Positions 7,500 through 15,733 of a DNA stretch of 64,000 nucleotides are shown piece after piece; positions within the stretch are counted from its first letter, which is position 1; each line of letters begins with the position of its first letter. This stretch comes from CAYOSF01 sp964406605 (GTDB lineage Bacteria > Chloroflexota > Dehalococcoidia > DSTF01 > RBG-16-68-14). Both the position numbers and the translations under genes were made by a program. Under the pieces are notes generated by a model. That model had not been told where the DNA came from. It worked only from the letters and a program-made list of their open reading frames with translations, and did not search any database. The stretch is taken from assembly GCA_964406605.1 (NCBI GenBank), contig CAYOSF010000010.1, positions 124,001-188,000 of the forward strand, given 5' to 3'.

Positions 7500-10163
7500 T
7501 CAGAGCCCCCGGATGGTTTCCAGCACCGATCGGGCAGCCAATCGCGTCATGATCTGCGAGCTACCGGCCGCGGCGAGGACGACGGCCAGCGCGACTGCAC
7601 CGAGATACGGCCAGGGCATGACCATATGGTCGGGAGGTGGATCGAACACGCCGGTCAGCAGCTTCACCAAGATGCGCGCGATCGCCCAGCCAAGCGCCGC
7701 TCCGAACACGCCGCCTCCCATCAGCATGACCAGGGCCTCGCTCCAAACGAAGGCACCGAGCTGCCGCGGCCGCGCACCCAGCGCAACGACGATCGCCCAG
7801 GTTCGCCGGCGCTCCTCAAGGCCGAGGGCCAGCACGAGCCCGGACCCGGCGGCGGCCAGAACCACCGCGAACACGAGCTCAATTCGCGTCAGGCCGTGCA
7901 AGCTTACGGCGGTCAGGCTGGAGTTCGTTTGACGGCGCGCCTCTTCGATGTCGCGGACGGTGGCGCCCGATGTTGGACCCAACAGTTGACGCACCGCGGC
8001 GGCGACGTCCGCCGGCGTCCTGTTGGTCCGTATCAGCAGCGTCTCCACGGCTGGAGAAGCTGTCTGTTGCGCTACGTAGTCGGCGTTGGCGACCAGGAAT
8101 GAGTCACTCGGCGCAGTCGGGAACTCACGGACGATGCCGAGATAGTGGAACGGCACCACGCGGTACTGACTGTCCGCCGCACTCTGTAGGCGGAGCTGGA
8201 CAAGATCACCGGGCTGCAGCTGGAAGTCACGTACGGTCTCCGCCGAGACCAGCACACCGTCCGGCGTCGTCGCCAGCGCCGCGAGAGTCCTGTCCGCGCT
8301 GCCACCGGCGAAGAGGGCATCAGTCAGACGGGTCGCGCGGCCGATGCTTCCCGGTCGGATGCCGTAGAGATCCTGCAGGTCGTTTCCAACGTACGCGAAC
8401 CGATGCTGCATCGGCTCTACCGCGGAGACGCCGTCTACGCGGGCGATGTCTGGCAAGTGACCTGCCAGGTTGGCTGTCGCCGGCGCAGTGACTGTCACGT
8501 CCGCGCCGTTCGTTAGCTCGGCGTCCACGCGTGATTGGGCGCGGTACGTGGCATTGAAGATCGCCGTGGACATGGCAAACGCGATGGCAAGCGCGACCAA
8601 GATCGCGCCGGTCGCGAGAAGCATCCGTTGACGAGAGAGCGAGGCACCGACCAGCGACGAAAGGCGGTGCGCAATGGGACGAATGAGGGGGACATCGGTG
8701 CGCCCGTCTCGCGCCAGCAGCATGCGCGTCAGGCGGATGCAGAGCAACGACGCTCCCAGCCATACGAAGAGCGGTGCCAGCAAGGCCGTGTACGAAACTG
8801 AAACGCTGGGTACGCCCTCCGGGGCAACGACGACTTGGTAGCCGTTCCGAGCTGTGAGCCAATAGGCGAGCGCCGCTAGTCCGAGGAACAGGAAGTCTAA
8901 GCCCAACCGCTCCCAGAGCGGCGCCCCGCGGCGCCGCGGAACGGCTGCGCGGGAACGTACGAAGCTCACGCCGACGGCGTCGCGCCACGCGGGCAGGAGC
9001 ACGGTTGTCAGCGCCAGGACGAGGCCACCACCGGCGGCGATCCCGCCCCACAGGGGCGTCCCCAGCGCTCCGTTCCCAAAGCCCCATCGCCCAAACGTGT
9101 CATGCACTACCAGGCTGCCGAGGCCCAGACCCAGTACCGCGCCTCCCAGCCAGACGCAGAGCGCCTCGATGGATGCCAGCCCGGTGAGCGTGGCGACCGA
9201 CGCGCCGCGCACGCGCAGCAGTGCCTGCTCGTGCCGTCTTCTGGTTGCCCCGGAAGAGATGAGCACCGCCGTTAGCAGTGCGCTCAGCAGGACGCCGGGT
9301 GTGCCGAGGAACAGGAACAGGACGAACGCGTAGAGTGCGTCTGACCGCGCCACGTCCAGCCGTGCCGCTAGGTTGTCTCCGACCGTCGCGCCACCGGCAA
9401 GCCGCGCCTCATAGTTGCGCGCCAGCCGCTGGATGGTCGTGAACGCGCTCGCCGGGTCGGCGGGCAAGTCGTGCACGAGCGCGACGTGGAGCTGCGTGTG
9501 CACGGAGCCGGGGCTCGCTTGCGCGCTGGGGGCAAAGAGCGCTTCCCAGCGGTCAAGGGGGAGCAGGAGGACGTTGTCCGGCGGTGCCTGCGGGCCGGCG
9601 CCAGGCGGCGCACCGACTTGCTGGAAAAAGGAGTCCGCGAGGGGCAGATCGACGATGCCGTCGACCGTGAGGTCGATGGCTGGCAACCCCGGACGTTTGA
9701 CGGAGACCACCGTGCCGGGTTGCGCGTGTAGATTGGCCGCGGTCTGCTGGGCGAGGAGCACATCGCCCTGACCGACCAGAGTTCGGACCTCGCTCGGAAA
9801 CGCTGCCTGATAGCCCGGCTGCAACCCAACAACTTTGCCGGCCCCCGTTGTCTGTACCGTCGCACCCGTGCGCGCCTCGAATCCAGGCGTGTCGAAATAG
9901 CCGACCCGGGAGAGACTGGTGTAACCCGGCAAGCGGCCGAGTTCTGCGATCGCCTGCTCCGCATTGGCCTGTGGGCCGAGCTGGACCTGCCAGTCGACAG
10001 CGACATCCGCGATCGCTTGGTCGGTCATCTTGGCCCTCGTCGATGCGAAGAAGCCGGCGAGGACGGCGACGAGCGCAATCGATACGGCGATGCCTGCCGT
10101 AGTTGCGGCGAGCCGTCCGGCGCGATGCCGCAGCAGACCGCGTAGCCAGATCAGATAGAGCAT
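7500..10163 (-). CDS. Large FtsX/MacB-like ABC permease
   Basis: About 887 residues from ATG 10163, which overlaps the upstream ATPase stop by 13 bases; an ATG at 10202 would lie well inside that gene. The topology is an N-terminal helix (GIAVSIALVAVLAGFF), an extracytoplasmic domain of about 230 residues, a block of helices (residues 285-480, with LLAPLFVWLGASLLCIRL), a second extracytoplasmic domain, and three C-terminal helices with LEERRRTWAIVVALGARPRQLGAF, the FtsX coupling motif. This is the doubled FtsX layout seen in lipoprotein or large-substrate exporters (LolE/MacB superfamily), which use mechanotransmission rather than a channel. Two separate ATPase genes precede it. Confidence 0.88.
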   Translation of the reverse strand: MLYLIWLRGLLRHRAGRLAATTAGIAVSIALVAVLAGFFASTRAKMTDQAIADVAVDWQVQLGPQANAEQAIAELGRLPGYTSLSRVGYFDTPGFEARTGATVQTTGAGKVVGLQPGYQAAFPSEVRTLVGQGDVLLAQQTAANLHAQPGTVVSVKRPGLPAIDLTVDGIVDLPLADSFFQQVGAPPGAGPQAPPDNVLLLPLDRWEALFAPSAQASPGSVHTQLHVALVHDLPADPASAFTTIQRLARNYEARLAGGATVGDNLAARLDVARSDALYAFVLFLFLGTPGVLLSALLTAVLISSGATRRRHEQALLRVRGASVATLTGLASIEALCVWLGGAVLGLGLGSLVVHDTFGRWGFGNGALGTPLWGGIAAGGGLVLALTTVLLPAWRDAVGVSFVRSRAAVPRRRGAPLWERLGLDFLFLGLAALAYWLTARNGYQVVVAPEGVPSVSVSYTALLAPLFVWLGASLLCIRLTRMLLARDGRTDVPLIRPIAHRLSSLVGASLSRQRMLLATGAILVALAIAFAMSTAIFNATYRAQSRVDAELTNGADVTVTAPATANLAGHLPDIARVDGVSAVEPMQHRFAYVGNDLQDLYGIRPGSIGRATRLTDALFAGGSADRTLAALATTPDGVLVSAETVRDFQLQPGDLVQLRLQSAADSQYRVVPFHYLGIVREFPTAPSDSFLVANADYVAQQTASPAVETLLIRTNRTPADVAAAVRQLLGPTSGATVRDIEEARRQTNSSLTAVSLHGLTRIELVFAVVLAAAGSGLVLALGLEERRRTWAIVVALGARPRQLGAFVWSEALVMLMGGGVFGAALGWAIARILVKLLTGVFDPPPDHMVMPWPYLGAVALAVVLAAAGSSQIMTRLAARSVLETIRGL

Positions 10164-10840
10164 GCGTCGCTGACTGCCAGGTACCCGTCGGTCATGCGCC
10201 AAACCGCGTCGAGGCGTGTCGCTACGAGCGGGTCGTGCGTGGCGATCACCGCGGCGCTTCCGCCCGCTCGCAGCGCCTCGAGCAACGTCGACAAGACTTC
10301 CTGTGCCGTGGCGGAGTCGAGCTGGCCCGTCGGTTCATCCGCAAGGAGCAATGCCGGCCCCACCGCGAGCGCGCGGGCGATGGCGGCGCGCTGTGCCTGA
10401 CCCCCGGAGATCTCTTCCGGGAACTTGTCTTGCAGGTGGGAGATCCGGAAGCGCGTCAACGCCTGGCCGGCAACGGCGTTCGAGCGCTTCTCCGAAAGAC
10501 CGCTGAGCAGGAGCGGGAGGCGGACATTCTCGATGACCGAAAGTGGTGGCAGGAGACTGGGACCTTGAAAGATATCCACGATCTGGCTCGGACGAAGACT
10601 CTCGCGCGGGCCCAGGGAGGGCCAAGAAACGGATCCCGACGTGGGATTGTCGAGGCCGCCGAGCAGGTGCAAGAGGGTGGACTTGCCGCTCCCACTCGGG
10701 CCGACGAGCGCGATGCGCTCGCCTGGGTAGATCATGCAGGAGGCCGGATGCACGGCTTCCGTCGCGCTGGCTCCCGAGCCGAAACGCCGGCTGATGTCGA
10801 CGGCCAGCACCAGGGGCTCAACCATCCTCCAGCCGTCCAT
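10151..10840 (-). CDS. MacB/LolD-type ABC ATPase (second of two)
   Basis: 229 residues with Walker A GPSGSGKST, Q-loop IFQGPSLLPPLSV, signature ISGGQAQRAAIARAL, Walker B LLLADEPTGQLDS and switch His in IATHD. The size and DEPTGQLD motif place it with LolD/MacB/FtsE ATPases that drive FtsX-like permeases. It overlaps both neighbours (23 bases with 10818, 13 with the permease start). An internal ATG at 10825 also gives a full protein, but the GGAGG abuts it without a spacer, so 10840 is kept. Confidence 0.88.
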   Translation of the reverse strand: MDGWRMVEPLVLAVDISRRFGSGASATEAVHPASCMIYPGERIALVGPSGSGKSTLLHLLGGLDNPTSGSVSWPSLGPRESLRPSQIVDIFQGPSLLPPLSVIENVRLPLLLSGLSEKRSNAVAGQALTRFRISHLQDKFPEEISGGQAQRAAIARALAVGPALLLADEPTGQLDSATAQEVLSTLLEALRAGGSAAVIATHDPLVATRLDAVWRMTDGYLAVSDACSI

Positions 10841-11486
10841 CGATGAGGTGGAGAACCCGGTCCGCCATTGCCGCGACGGATTGGCTGTGCGTCACGATCA
10901 AGTTCGCGCCGCCCCGGCGCGCCCGATCGCGAAGGACATCCAGCACGCGCGCCTCGTTCGCCGCGTCCACTTCACCCGTCGGCTCGTCCGCCAGAAGAAC
11001 CGGCGGGTCGCCGTTCATAGCCACCGCCAACCCCGCCCTCGCCAGCTCACCTCCGGAGAGGTGGGCCGGCAGCGCGTGCGAGCGACCGGCCAGACCAACG
11101 GCCCGAAGCGCTCGCTCCGCTTGGTCGGAGTGCGCCGCCTTTGTCCTGAGACAAGTTGCGAGCCGGGTGTTGTTTGCGGCAGAGAGATGCTCCAGAAGAT
11201 TGCCCGACTGCAGCAGAATGCCGATATGGCGGCCGCGAATCGCCGTTCGGACCGCTTCTGATCGACGCGTCATCCGCTCTCCCACGATAGCCACCCAGCC
11301 GCCGGTAGGCTCGTCCAGCCCAGACAGGCAGTTGATCAACGTTGACTTGCCGCTGCCTGATGGGCCCATGATGGCGACCGTTTCACCTTCGCGCAGCATC
11401 AGTGAGACGCCGCGCAAAGCAAGCGTTTCGTCGTCGCCTGTGTGATAGAAGCGATAGAGATCGTGGGCCTCGAGGACGGCGTCCAT
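10818..11486 (-). CDS. MacB/LolD-type ABC ATPase (first of two)
   Basis: 222 residues with Walker A GPSGSGKST, Q-loop LLQSGNLLEHL, signature LSGGELARAGLAVAM, Walker B PVLLADEPTGEVDA and switch His IVTHSQ. It is clearly paralogous to the next gene but diverged, particularly in the signature (LSGGELARAGLA instead of the usual SGGQQQRVAIA). One FtsX-like permease with two adjacent different ATPases suggests a heterodimeric ATPase. Its ATG overlaps the stop of the upstream lipoprotein by one base (TGATG). Confidence 0.88.
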   Translation of the reverse strand: MDAVLEAHDLYRFYHTGDDETLALRGVSLMLREGETVAIMGPSGSGKSTLINCLSGLDEPTGGWVAIVGERMTRRSEAVRTAIRGRHIGILLQSGNLLEHLSAANNTRLATCLRTKAAHSDQAERALRAVGLAGRSHALPAHLSGGELARAGLAVAMNGDPPVLLADEPTGEVDAANEARVLDVLRDRARRGGANLIVTHSQSVAAMADRVLHLIDGRLEDG

Positions 11487-12115
11487 CAGCCCCAGGTCAT
11501 GCTCTGCGAGATCAAGTTCCAGACATCAACGTTGTCCGATCCCGCGGGCGCGGACAGCGAGAGCGCGACCATCTTGCCGTCCTTGAAGAATTCGTATCGG
11601 TCCGTTTCCAGCCGCGTCTGCTTGGCGGTGACCGGATCGGGTGCCGAGTTCGAGCGGTACCGGATCCGTATCGCGGGGCCGGCCGGGAGATCGAACGCGT
11701 CGACCTCCACCAGTTCGAACGCCTCGACCTGCTGCTGGAGGTGCGGTACATCGGTAGTCGTGGCGGTCTGGACCGTCGGCGCCGCGTCGCTGGCGGTGAC
11801 ATCCACGGTGATGCTGTCGAGCTTGTCTACGAAGCTCACATTCGGGCCGGATTCCCCACGCGCCCAACCTTCAGGAACCTGAATGCTGTAGCCGCCCGCT
11901 GTCGAGCGGTATGCAACAAACGCCTGGGAATCGGGGATGTCGCCGGGCGGGTTTGTCTCCGGCGCCACCGGGCTTGCCTGAGCCACAGCACCGGGAATTG
12001 AGGTGACGTCCGCCGTCCTCGCCGGAGCGCCTGACCTGCCCGAGCTGCATCCCACGAACAGCGCCAGCCCGAGGAGGCCAACCGAGAGCGCGATTTTCGA
12101 TCCAATGTTTTGCAA
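11486..12115 (-). CDS. Lipoprotein, first gene of the ABC exporter operon
   Basis: 209 residues with a lipoprotein signal peptide (LLGLALFVGCSS, Cys at about 23), a Pro/Thr-rich linker and one compact domain from about residue 65 beginning YRSTAGGYSIQVPEGWARGE. That opening resembles the PsbP/LpqN-like (DUF1795) fold of small secreted lipoproteins. It is the first gene of a seven-gene minus-strand operon in which every junction overlaps or is short, so it is probably a periplasmic or cell-surface partner of the MacB-like transporter. The domain assignment is tentative. Confidence 0.75.
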   Translation of the reverse strand: MQNIGSKIALSVGLLGLALFVGCSSGRSGAPARTADVTSIPGAVAQASPVAPETNPPGDIPDSQAFVAYRSTAGGYSIQVPEGWARGESGPNVSFVDKLDSITVDVTASDAAPTVQTATTTDVPHLQQQVEAFELVEVDAFDLPAGPAIRIRYRSNSAPDPVTAKQTRLETDRYEFFKDGKMVALSLSAPAGSDNVDVWNLISQSMTWG

Positions 12116-12176
12116 GGGAATGTCTCCTTAGTGCGCAGTGACTGCATCTACCGTAGCTCTACGACATGAAGGGCAG

Positions 12177-12383
12177 ATGAAGCGCTGGCGTTCCGCTGCC
12201 GTGGGTTCGTTGCTGCTGTGGGCCCGCGATGAGCGGGGTACGGACCGGAGACTTGGTCTACGCGAGTGCGAGGACAGAGGTTGGTGGTCAGACACCTTCG
12301 TCGGGCAGATGCTCTTCTACGATCCCGCCGATCTGGCCGACGGCGACAAGTCTCTGATACACGTCTGGAGGGTGCAAGGATGA
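12177..12383 (+). pseudogene. Deletion remnant of lipoprotein gene A (full copy at 3410)
   Basis: From ATG 12177, with AAGGG just upstream, an open frame of 68 codons joins pieces of the 438-residue gene A: the signal-peptide stretch GSLLLWA, a diverged copy of the region after the lipobox, the segment CEDRGWWSD..FVGQMLFYDPADLA, and the exact C-terminus DGDKSLIHVWRVQG. The lipobox Cys and about 370 residues are missing. The reading frame and stop survive, but the product would lack the signal Cys and any complete domain. Confidence 0.8.
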
Positions 12384-12541
12384 AGCTCCCTGGATGGCGC
12401 ACGCCCGGCATGCTACCCTCCGCGTGCGACCTCGACGGCAGGGTGCGGGCATGACCGCCCGGGAAGGTGGAGCGATGCGAGGCAAGAGATTTCTTTGGTG
12501 CGCGGTCCTGGTTCTGGCCGCCCTGGCGCTCGCCGCCGCGG
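12204..12541 (+). repeat. Right copy of the dispersed duplication (matches 3461-3480 and 4445-4880)
   Basis: Near-identical to the left copy from 12267 through the signal peptide of gene B at about 12535, apart from the missing 165-base segment. Identity covers the A-B intergenic spacer and the gene B ribosome site, which shows duplication of a linked A-B segment rather than two independent genes. Confidence 0.9.
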
Positions 12542-13350
12542 CCTGCGGGGACGGCGGAGAGGAGAAGGAGACCGCCGACACGGGCGGCGACGAACCGTCC
12601 GTCGCCTCTGAGACCCCGCTTCCGGAGCAGGACGCCGACTACCCCGCTGGCGCGCCGTCCGATAGTGACTTCCGCCGCATCATCTTCCTGCACCATTCCG
12701 TCGGCGCCGACCTGATCGAGAACGGGGAAGTCCGCCAGGGGCTGAGCGACCTGGGCTACGAGTTCTTCGATCACGGCTACAACGACGACGGCCTCGTCCT
12801 CGCCGACGGCACCTGGACCGGCACCGACTTCGACGTCCCGGACGACAATACCGATCCGGACGGGTTCGCCGACATCTTCGCGCAGCCGCTGCACGACCCT
12901 CCGGACAATACCTTCAGCTACCTGATGCAGTACGAGGTCATCGCGTTCAAGTCCTGCTATCCGGCGAGCAACATCGACAGCGATGAGCAGTTGGCCGACT
13001 ACAAGTCGTACTATCTTTCCATCCGCGACCGGATGGATGAGTACCCCGACAAGATCTTCATCGTGTTCACCCCGCCGCCGGAGGTGGCCGGCGGCACAGA
13101 CGCCGAGGCGGCCGCGAGGGCGCGGGCGTTCAGCGACTGGTTGTCCTCAGACGAGTACCTGAGCGGCCACCCGAACGTCTTCACGTTCGACTTCTTCGAC
13201 TTGCTGGCGGACGCTTCCACCAACATGCTGCGGTCCGACTACCAGGTCGACGAGGAGGACGGTCACCCCAACGAGCTGGCCGGCCGGACCATCGGTCCGC
13301 TATTCGTGGAGTTCGTAGACCTGGCGGTGAGGAGCTACGCCGCAAGCTGA
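12475..13350 (+). CDS. SGNH-hydrolase-like secreted lipoprotein (gene B)
   Basis: 291 residues from ATG 12475 (GGAAGGTGGAGCG upstream). The lipoprotein signal ends in ALAAAAC (Cys 23), followed by an acidic linker. The mature domain has IIFLHHSVGADLIENG (block I with the candidate nucleophile Ser in HHSVG), FKSCYPASNI and, near the end, EDGHPNELAGRTIG, where Asp and His would complete the SGNH triad. These are the marks of an SGNH/GDSL-like esterase or a non-catalytic relative, probably acting on extracellular polysaccharide or ester groups. A truncated second copy sits at 4818. Confidence 0.75.
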   Translation: MRGKRFLWCAVLVLAALALAAAACGDGGEEKETADTGGDEPSVASETPLPEQDADYPAGAPSDSDFRRIIFLHHSVGADLIENGEVRQGLSDLGYEFFDHGYNDDGLVLADGTWTGTDFDVPDDNTDPDGFADIFAQPLHDPPDNTFSYLMQYEVIAFKSCYPASNIDSDEQLADYKSYYLSIRDRMDEYPDKIFIVFTPPPEVAGGTDAEAAARARAFSDWLSSDEYLSGHPNVFTFDFFDLLADASTNMLRSDYQVDEEDGHPNELAGRTIGPLFVEFVDLAVRSYAAS

Positions 13351-13366
13351 GAAGCGCAATCGCTTC
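13351..13366 (+). terminator. Hairpin directly after the SGNH-like gene
   Basis: GAAGCG-CAAT-CGCTTC begins at the base after the stop codon and forms a perfect 6-bp stem with a 4-base loop. There is no T-run, so it is a weak intrinsic terminator or an mRNA 3-prime stabilising hairpin. The next 200 bases up to apbE contain an eight-G run (minus strand) and no gene I can support. Confidence 0.35.
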
Positions 13367-13564
13367 CGCTCGCGCTACCGCCCGGCGCACTCCAGGTCGA
13401 CGTCGATGTCCAGCCGACCGGCGCTCTCCTCCAGCGCCGTGCAGGCCGCAGCGATAGCGCGGTCGCGGTCGGCGCGGCGCCCCCCCCGCGCTGCCCCAGG
13501 AGAATGCCCGGTCGTGTGGTCCGGGGAGGACCTCCACTGCATCACGGGCTGAGCCCACCGCGGG

Positions 13565-13570
13565 TATACT
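13565..13570 (+). promoter_or_regulatory. apbE: TATACT -10 box, near-leaderless apbE start
   Basis: TATACT ends ten bases before ATG 13580. Transcription would begin at about 13577, leaving only a few untranslated bases, and no Shine-Dalgarno is present. This fits leaderless translation of the apbE message. No clear -35 box is seen. Confidence 0.4.
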
Positions 13571-13579
13571 GTGGGCACC

Positions 13580-14539
13580 ATGAAGAATGCTGTTGCGGCG
13601 GGTGTGCGTACGCTTCGTTTCGAGGCGCTGGGGACGGAGGTCTTGGTGTGTTCCGCGGCGGCCGGCGAGCTGGGCGGCGAGCTGCGGGCGTTGGTGGAGG
13701 AGTACGAGCAGCGTTTTAGCCGCTTCCGGCCCTCCAGCGAGCTGGAGAGACTCTCCTGCCGCACCGGAGAGGAAGTCGCGGTGTCGGACGATCTGTTCGA
13801 GGTGCTGGACCTCGCCATGGGATTCTGGCGGGAGACGGGCGGCCTCTTCGACCCCCTGGTCCGATCCGAGCTTGAGGCCGCCGGCTACGACCGGAGCTTC
13901 GCCCTGGTCCCCGCGTCATCTGCCGAGCCCGCCTCTCCCCCGCCCGCGGGCAGGCGTCCTTCGTTCGGAGAAGTGCAGCTCAACGTCGCGCGCCGGAGCG
14001 TCCGGCTGCCCGAAGGCGGGCGATTGGACCTGGGTGGCATAGCCAAGGGCTGGATCATCGATCGACTGGCGCGACGCCTCGAGCCGTATGGCCCGTTCCT
14101 GGTCGACATCGGCGGTGACGTGGCGGCGCGCGGACACGGGCCGGACGGCGGGCCGGGCTGGCTCATCGGCGTCGCCGACCCGTTCCGGCCCGAGGAGGAC
14201 CGGTGCTGGGTGCGGCTGGAGGACGCCGCCATCGCAACCTCGACGGTGATGCGGCGTCGCTGGCGGCGGGACGGTTGCTGGATGCACCATCTCATCGACC
14301 CCAGGACCGGGCGTCCCGCGCGCACCGGTCTGTCACAGGTGACCGTCGTGGCGCCGACGGCGACGGCCGCGGACGTGTACGCGAAGACCGCGCTCATCCT
14401 GGGGTGCGAGGAGGCCTTCGATTGGCTGGACCGCCGCTCGCTGCCCGCATTGCTCGTGACGCCGGTCGATGCCGTTCGCACCGCCCTCTGGCGATGGATG
14501 GAGGTCCCCATGGCCGTGCGATCCGGCAAGGGAGGATGA
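13580..14539 (+). CDS. apbE: FAD:protein FMN transferase ApbE
   Basis: 319 residues from ATG 13580 (GTG 13571 is an alternative). The family motifs appear in order: RFEALGTE, FSRFRPSSELERLS, GGLFDPLV, LDLGGIAKGWIIDRL, VDIGGDVAARG, AIATST, HHLIDPRTGRPA and TVVAPTATAADVYAKTALILG, whose Asp helps bind Mg2+. The enzyme attaches FMN covalently to a Thr/Ser of target proteins using FAD. It lacks the signal peptide many ApbE proteins carry. Downstream are two small membrane proteins and a ferric-reductase-like heme protein, suggesting a small membrane redox module; no FMN-binding acceptor motif is evident in those partners. Confidence 0.92.
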   Translation: MKNAVAAGVRTLRFEALGTEVLVCSAAAGELGGELRALVEEYEQRFSRFRPSSELERLSCRTGEEVAVSDDLFEVLDLAMGFWRETGGLFDPLVRSELEAAGYDRSFALVPASSAEPASPPPAGRRPSFGEVQLNVARRSVRLPEGGRLDLGGIAKGWIIDRLARRLEPYGPFLVDIGGDVAARGHGPDGGPGWLIGVADPFRPEEDRCWVRLEDAAIATSTVMRRRWRRDGCWMHHLIDPRTGRPARTGLSQVTVVAPTATAADVYAKTALILGCEEAFDWLDRRSLPALLVTPVDAVRTALWRWMEVPMAVRSGKGG

Positions 14540-14541
14540 AG

Positions 14542-14865
14542 ATGTCCAGAAGGATCGCGATCGTCGTAGCGCTGGCCGTGACCGTCGTGGTCGGCTCGCT
14601 CTTGCTCGCCATCGGAGCCGGCGCCTTCAGGGGAGGAGGCGATGGCGAACAGGCCGGCCAGGCGCCTACCCAGACTCAGCAGGCCGCTCCCGCCGGTACC
14701 CAGGAAGCGGACGTGACCCAAGGGACGCCGGGTGCGCCCGATGGCGTCGCCACCAGCGAGCCGGGCGCCGGCGATGACGACGACCGCGGGCGCGAGCGGG
14801 AGCAGGAGCAAGAATCCCACGGGGACCACGACGATGGCCACGAGGGGGAAGAAGAGCACGACTAG
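14542..14865 (+). CDS. Small membrane-anchored protein with acidic His-rich tail
   Basis: 107 residues from ATG 14542, placed seven bases after GGGAGG; an ATG at 14536 overlapping the apbE stop is too close to it. One N-terminal membrane segment (IAIVVALAVTVVVGSLLLAIGAGAF), then a Gln/Thr/Pro linker and a tail of Asp, Glu and His (HGDHDDGHEGEEEHD). The tail should sit outside the membrane and could bind divalent metal. No known family. It is the second gene of the apbE-ferric reductase group and is coupled to apbE. Confidence 0.6.
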   Translation: MSRRIAIVVALAVTVVVGSLLLAIGAGAFRGGGDGEQAGQAPTQTQQAAPAGTQEADVTQGTPGAPDGVATSEPGAGDDDDRGREREQEQESHGDHDDGHEGEEEHD

Positions 14866-15064
14866 GCATGAGGGCACGAAGCTGCTGGTGGTCTGCGGCA
14901 GCTTCCTCGCCTTCGCCGCCCTCACGGCCTTCATCAGCAGCCGGGAGCCGCCTTCCGAGCCGGCGCTGACTCGCCCGGTCGTCGCCGAGCAAACGGCCGA
15001 TGGGAACGCCGGCGGGCCCGTGGCGCAGCAGCCGACTCCCGTCACCCGCACGAGAGGGACGTGA
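14834..15064 (+). CDS. Small single-pass membrane protein
   Basis: 76 residues from ATG 14834 (GGGGA eight bases upstream), overlapping the preceding gene by 32 bases in another frame. A basic start (MATRGKKSTTRHEGTK), one membrane segment (LLVVCGSFLAFAALTAFI) and a short polar Pro/Thr-rich outer tail. Not a recognised family. It sits three bases before the TTG start of the ferric-reductase-like gene, so it may be a small subunit of that complex. Confidence 0.5.
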   Translation: MATRGKKSTTRHEGTKLLVVCGSFLAFAALTAFISSREPPSEPALTRPVVAEQTADGNAGGPVAQQPTPVTRTRGT

Positions 15065-15067
15065 GGC

Positions 15068-15691
15068 TTGGATGCTCACTTCTACTGGTACATGGCGCGT
15101 GCGTCGGGCGTCGTCGCCTTCTGGCTGCTGACGCTTTCGACCGCGCTCGGCCTCAGCACGTCGTCCCGCCTTTGGGACGGTCTGCTGGAGCGCGGCTGGG
15201 TGTTCGAGACGCACAAGGTCGTCTCGTTGATGGCGTTGTTGTTCGTGGCGCTCCATATGGCGGTGCTCCTCCCGGATCCCTGGACGGACTTCGGCGTGGT
15301 GGACCTGCTCGTGCCCGGGACGTCCGCCTACCGGCCGGAGGCCGTCGCCCTGGGAGTGCTGGCGATGTACACGGGCTTCATCGCGACGGCCAGCTTCTAC
15401 CTGAGGACGCGGCTGGGCCGCCTCACCTGGCGCGCGCTCCACTTCGTCACCTTTGGGGCATTCGTGTTGATGTTGCTCCACGGCGTCTTCGCCGGGACCG
15501 ATAGCGAGGAGCTGTGGATGCGGGCATCGTACTCGGCGGCGACGCTGCTGATCCTCTTTCTGACCGTCTACCGGATCCTCGTCGTGCCGACTGGAGGACC
15601 CACTCCCTCCGCGCCCCGGCTGGCCGGCGACGGCAGCCGCATGACCCGCGCTGATCGACAGTGGCGCGGACGGCCGCGCTGTTCGCGGTGA
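15068..15691 (+). CDS. Ferric-reductase-like transmembrane heme protein
   Basis: 207 residues with six membrane helices, starting at TTG 15068. The start is supported by DAHFYWYMARASGVVAFWLL, which matches the usual N-terminus of this family; the next ATG (15092) would cut it. His pairs in ETHKVVSLMALLFVALH and ALHFVTFGAFVLMLLH are placed to bind two b-type hemes across the membrane, as in the ferric reductase/MsrQ transmembrane domain. No FAD/NAD domain is attached, so it needs a partner to receive electrons. The upstream apbE suggests flavinylated electron carriers are involved. Confidence 0.8.
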   Translation: MDAHFYWYMARASGVVAFWLLTLSTALGLSTSSRLWDGLLERGWVFETHKVVSLMALLFVALHMAVLLPDPWTDFGVVDLLVPGTSAYRPEAVALGVLAMYTGFIATASFYLRTRLGRLTWRALHFVTFGAFVLMLLHGVFAGTDSEELWMRASYSAATLLILFLTVYRILVVPTGGPTPSAPRLAGDGSRMTRADRQWRGRPRCSR

Positions 15692-15733
15692 AGGCCGGCT
15701 AGGGTTCTCAGCCGCCACCGGTCGCGACTCCGA

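Noticed and set aside
13375..13560. Possible minus-strand gene end (RADRDRAIAAACTALEESAG...) with an eight-G run
   Set aside because: Composition is coding-like, and the G run suggests a frameshift, but no family could be recognised and no start is present.
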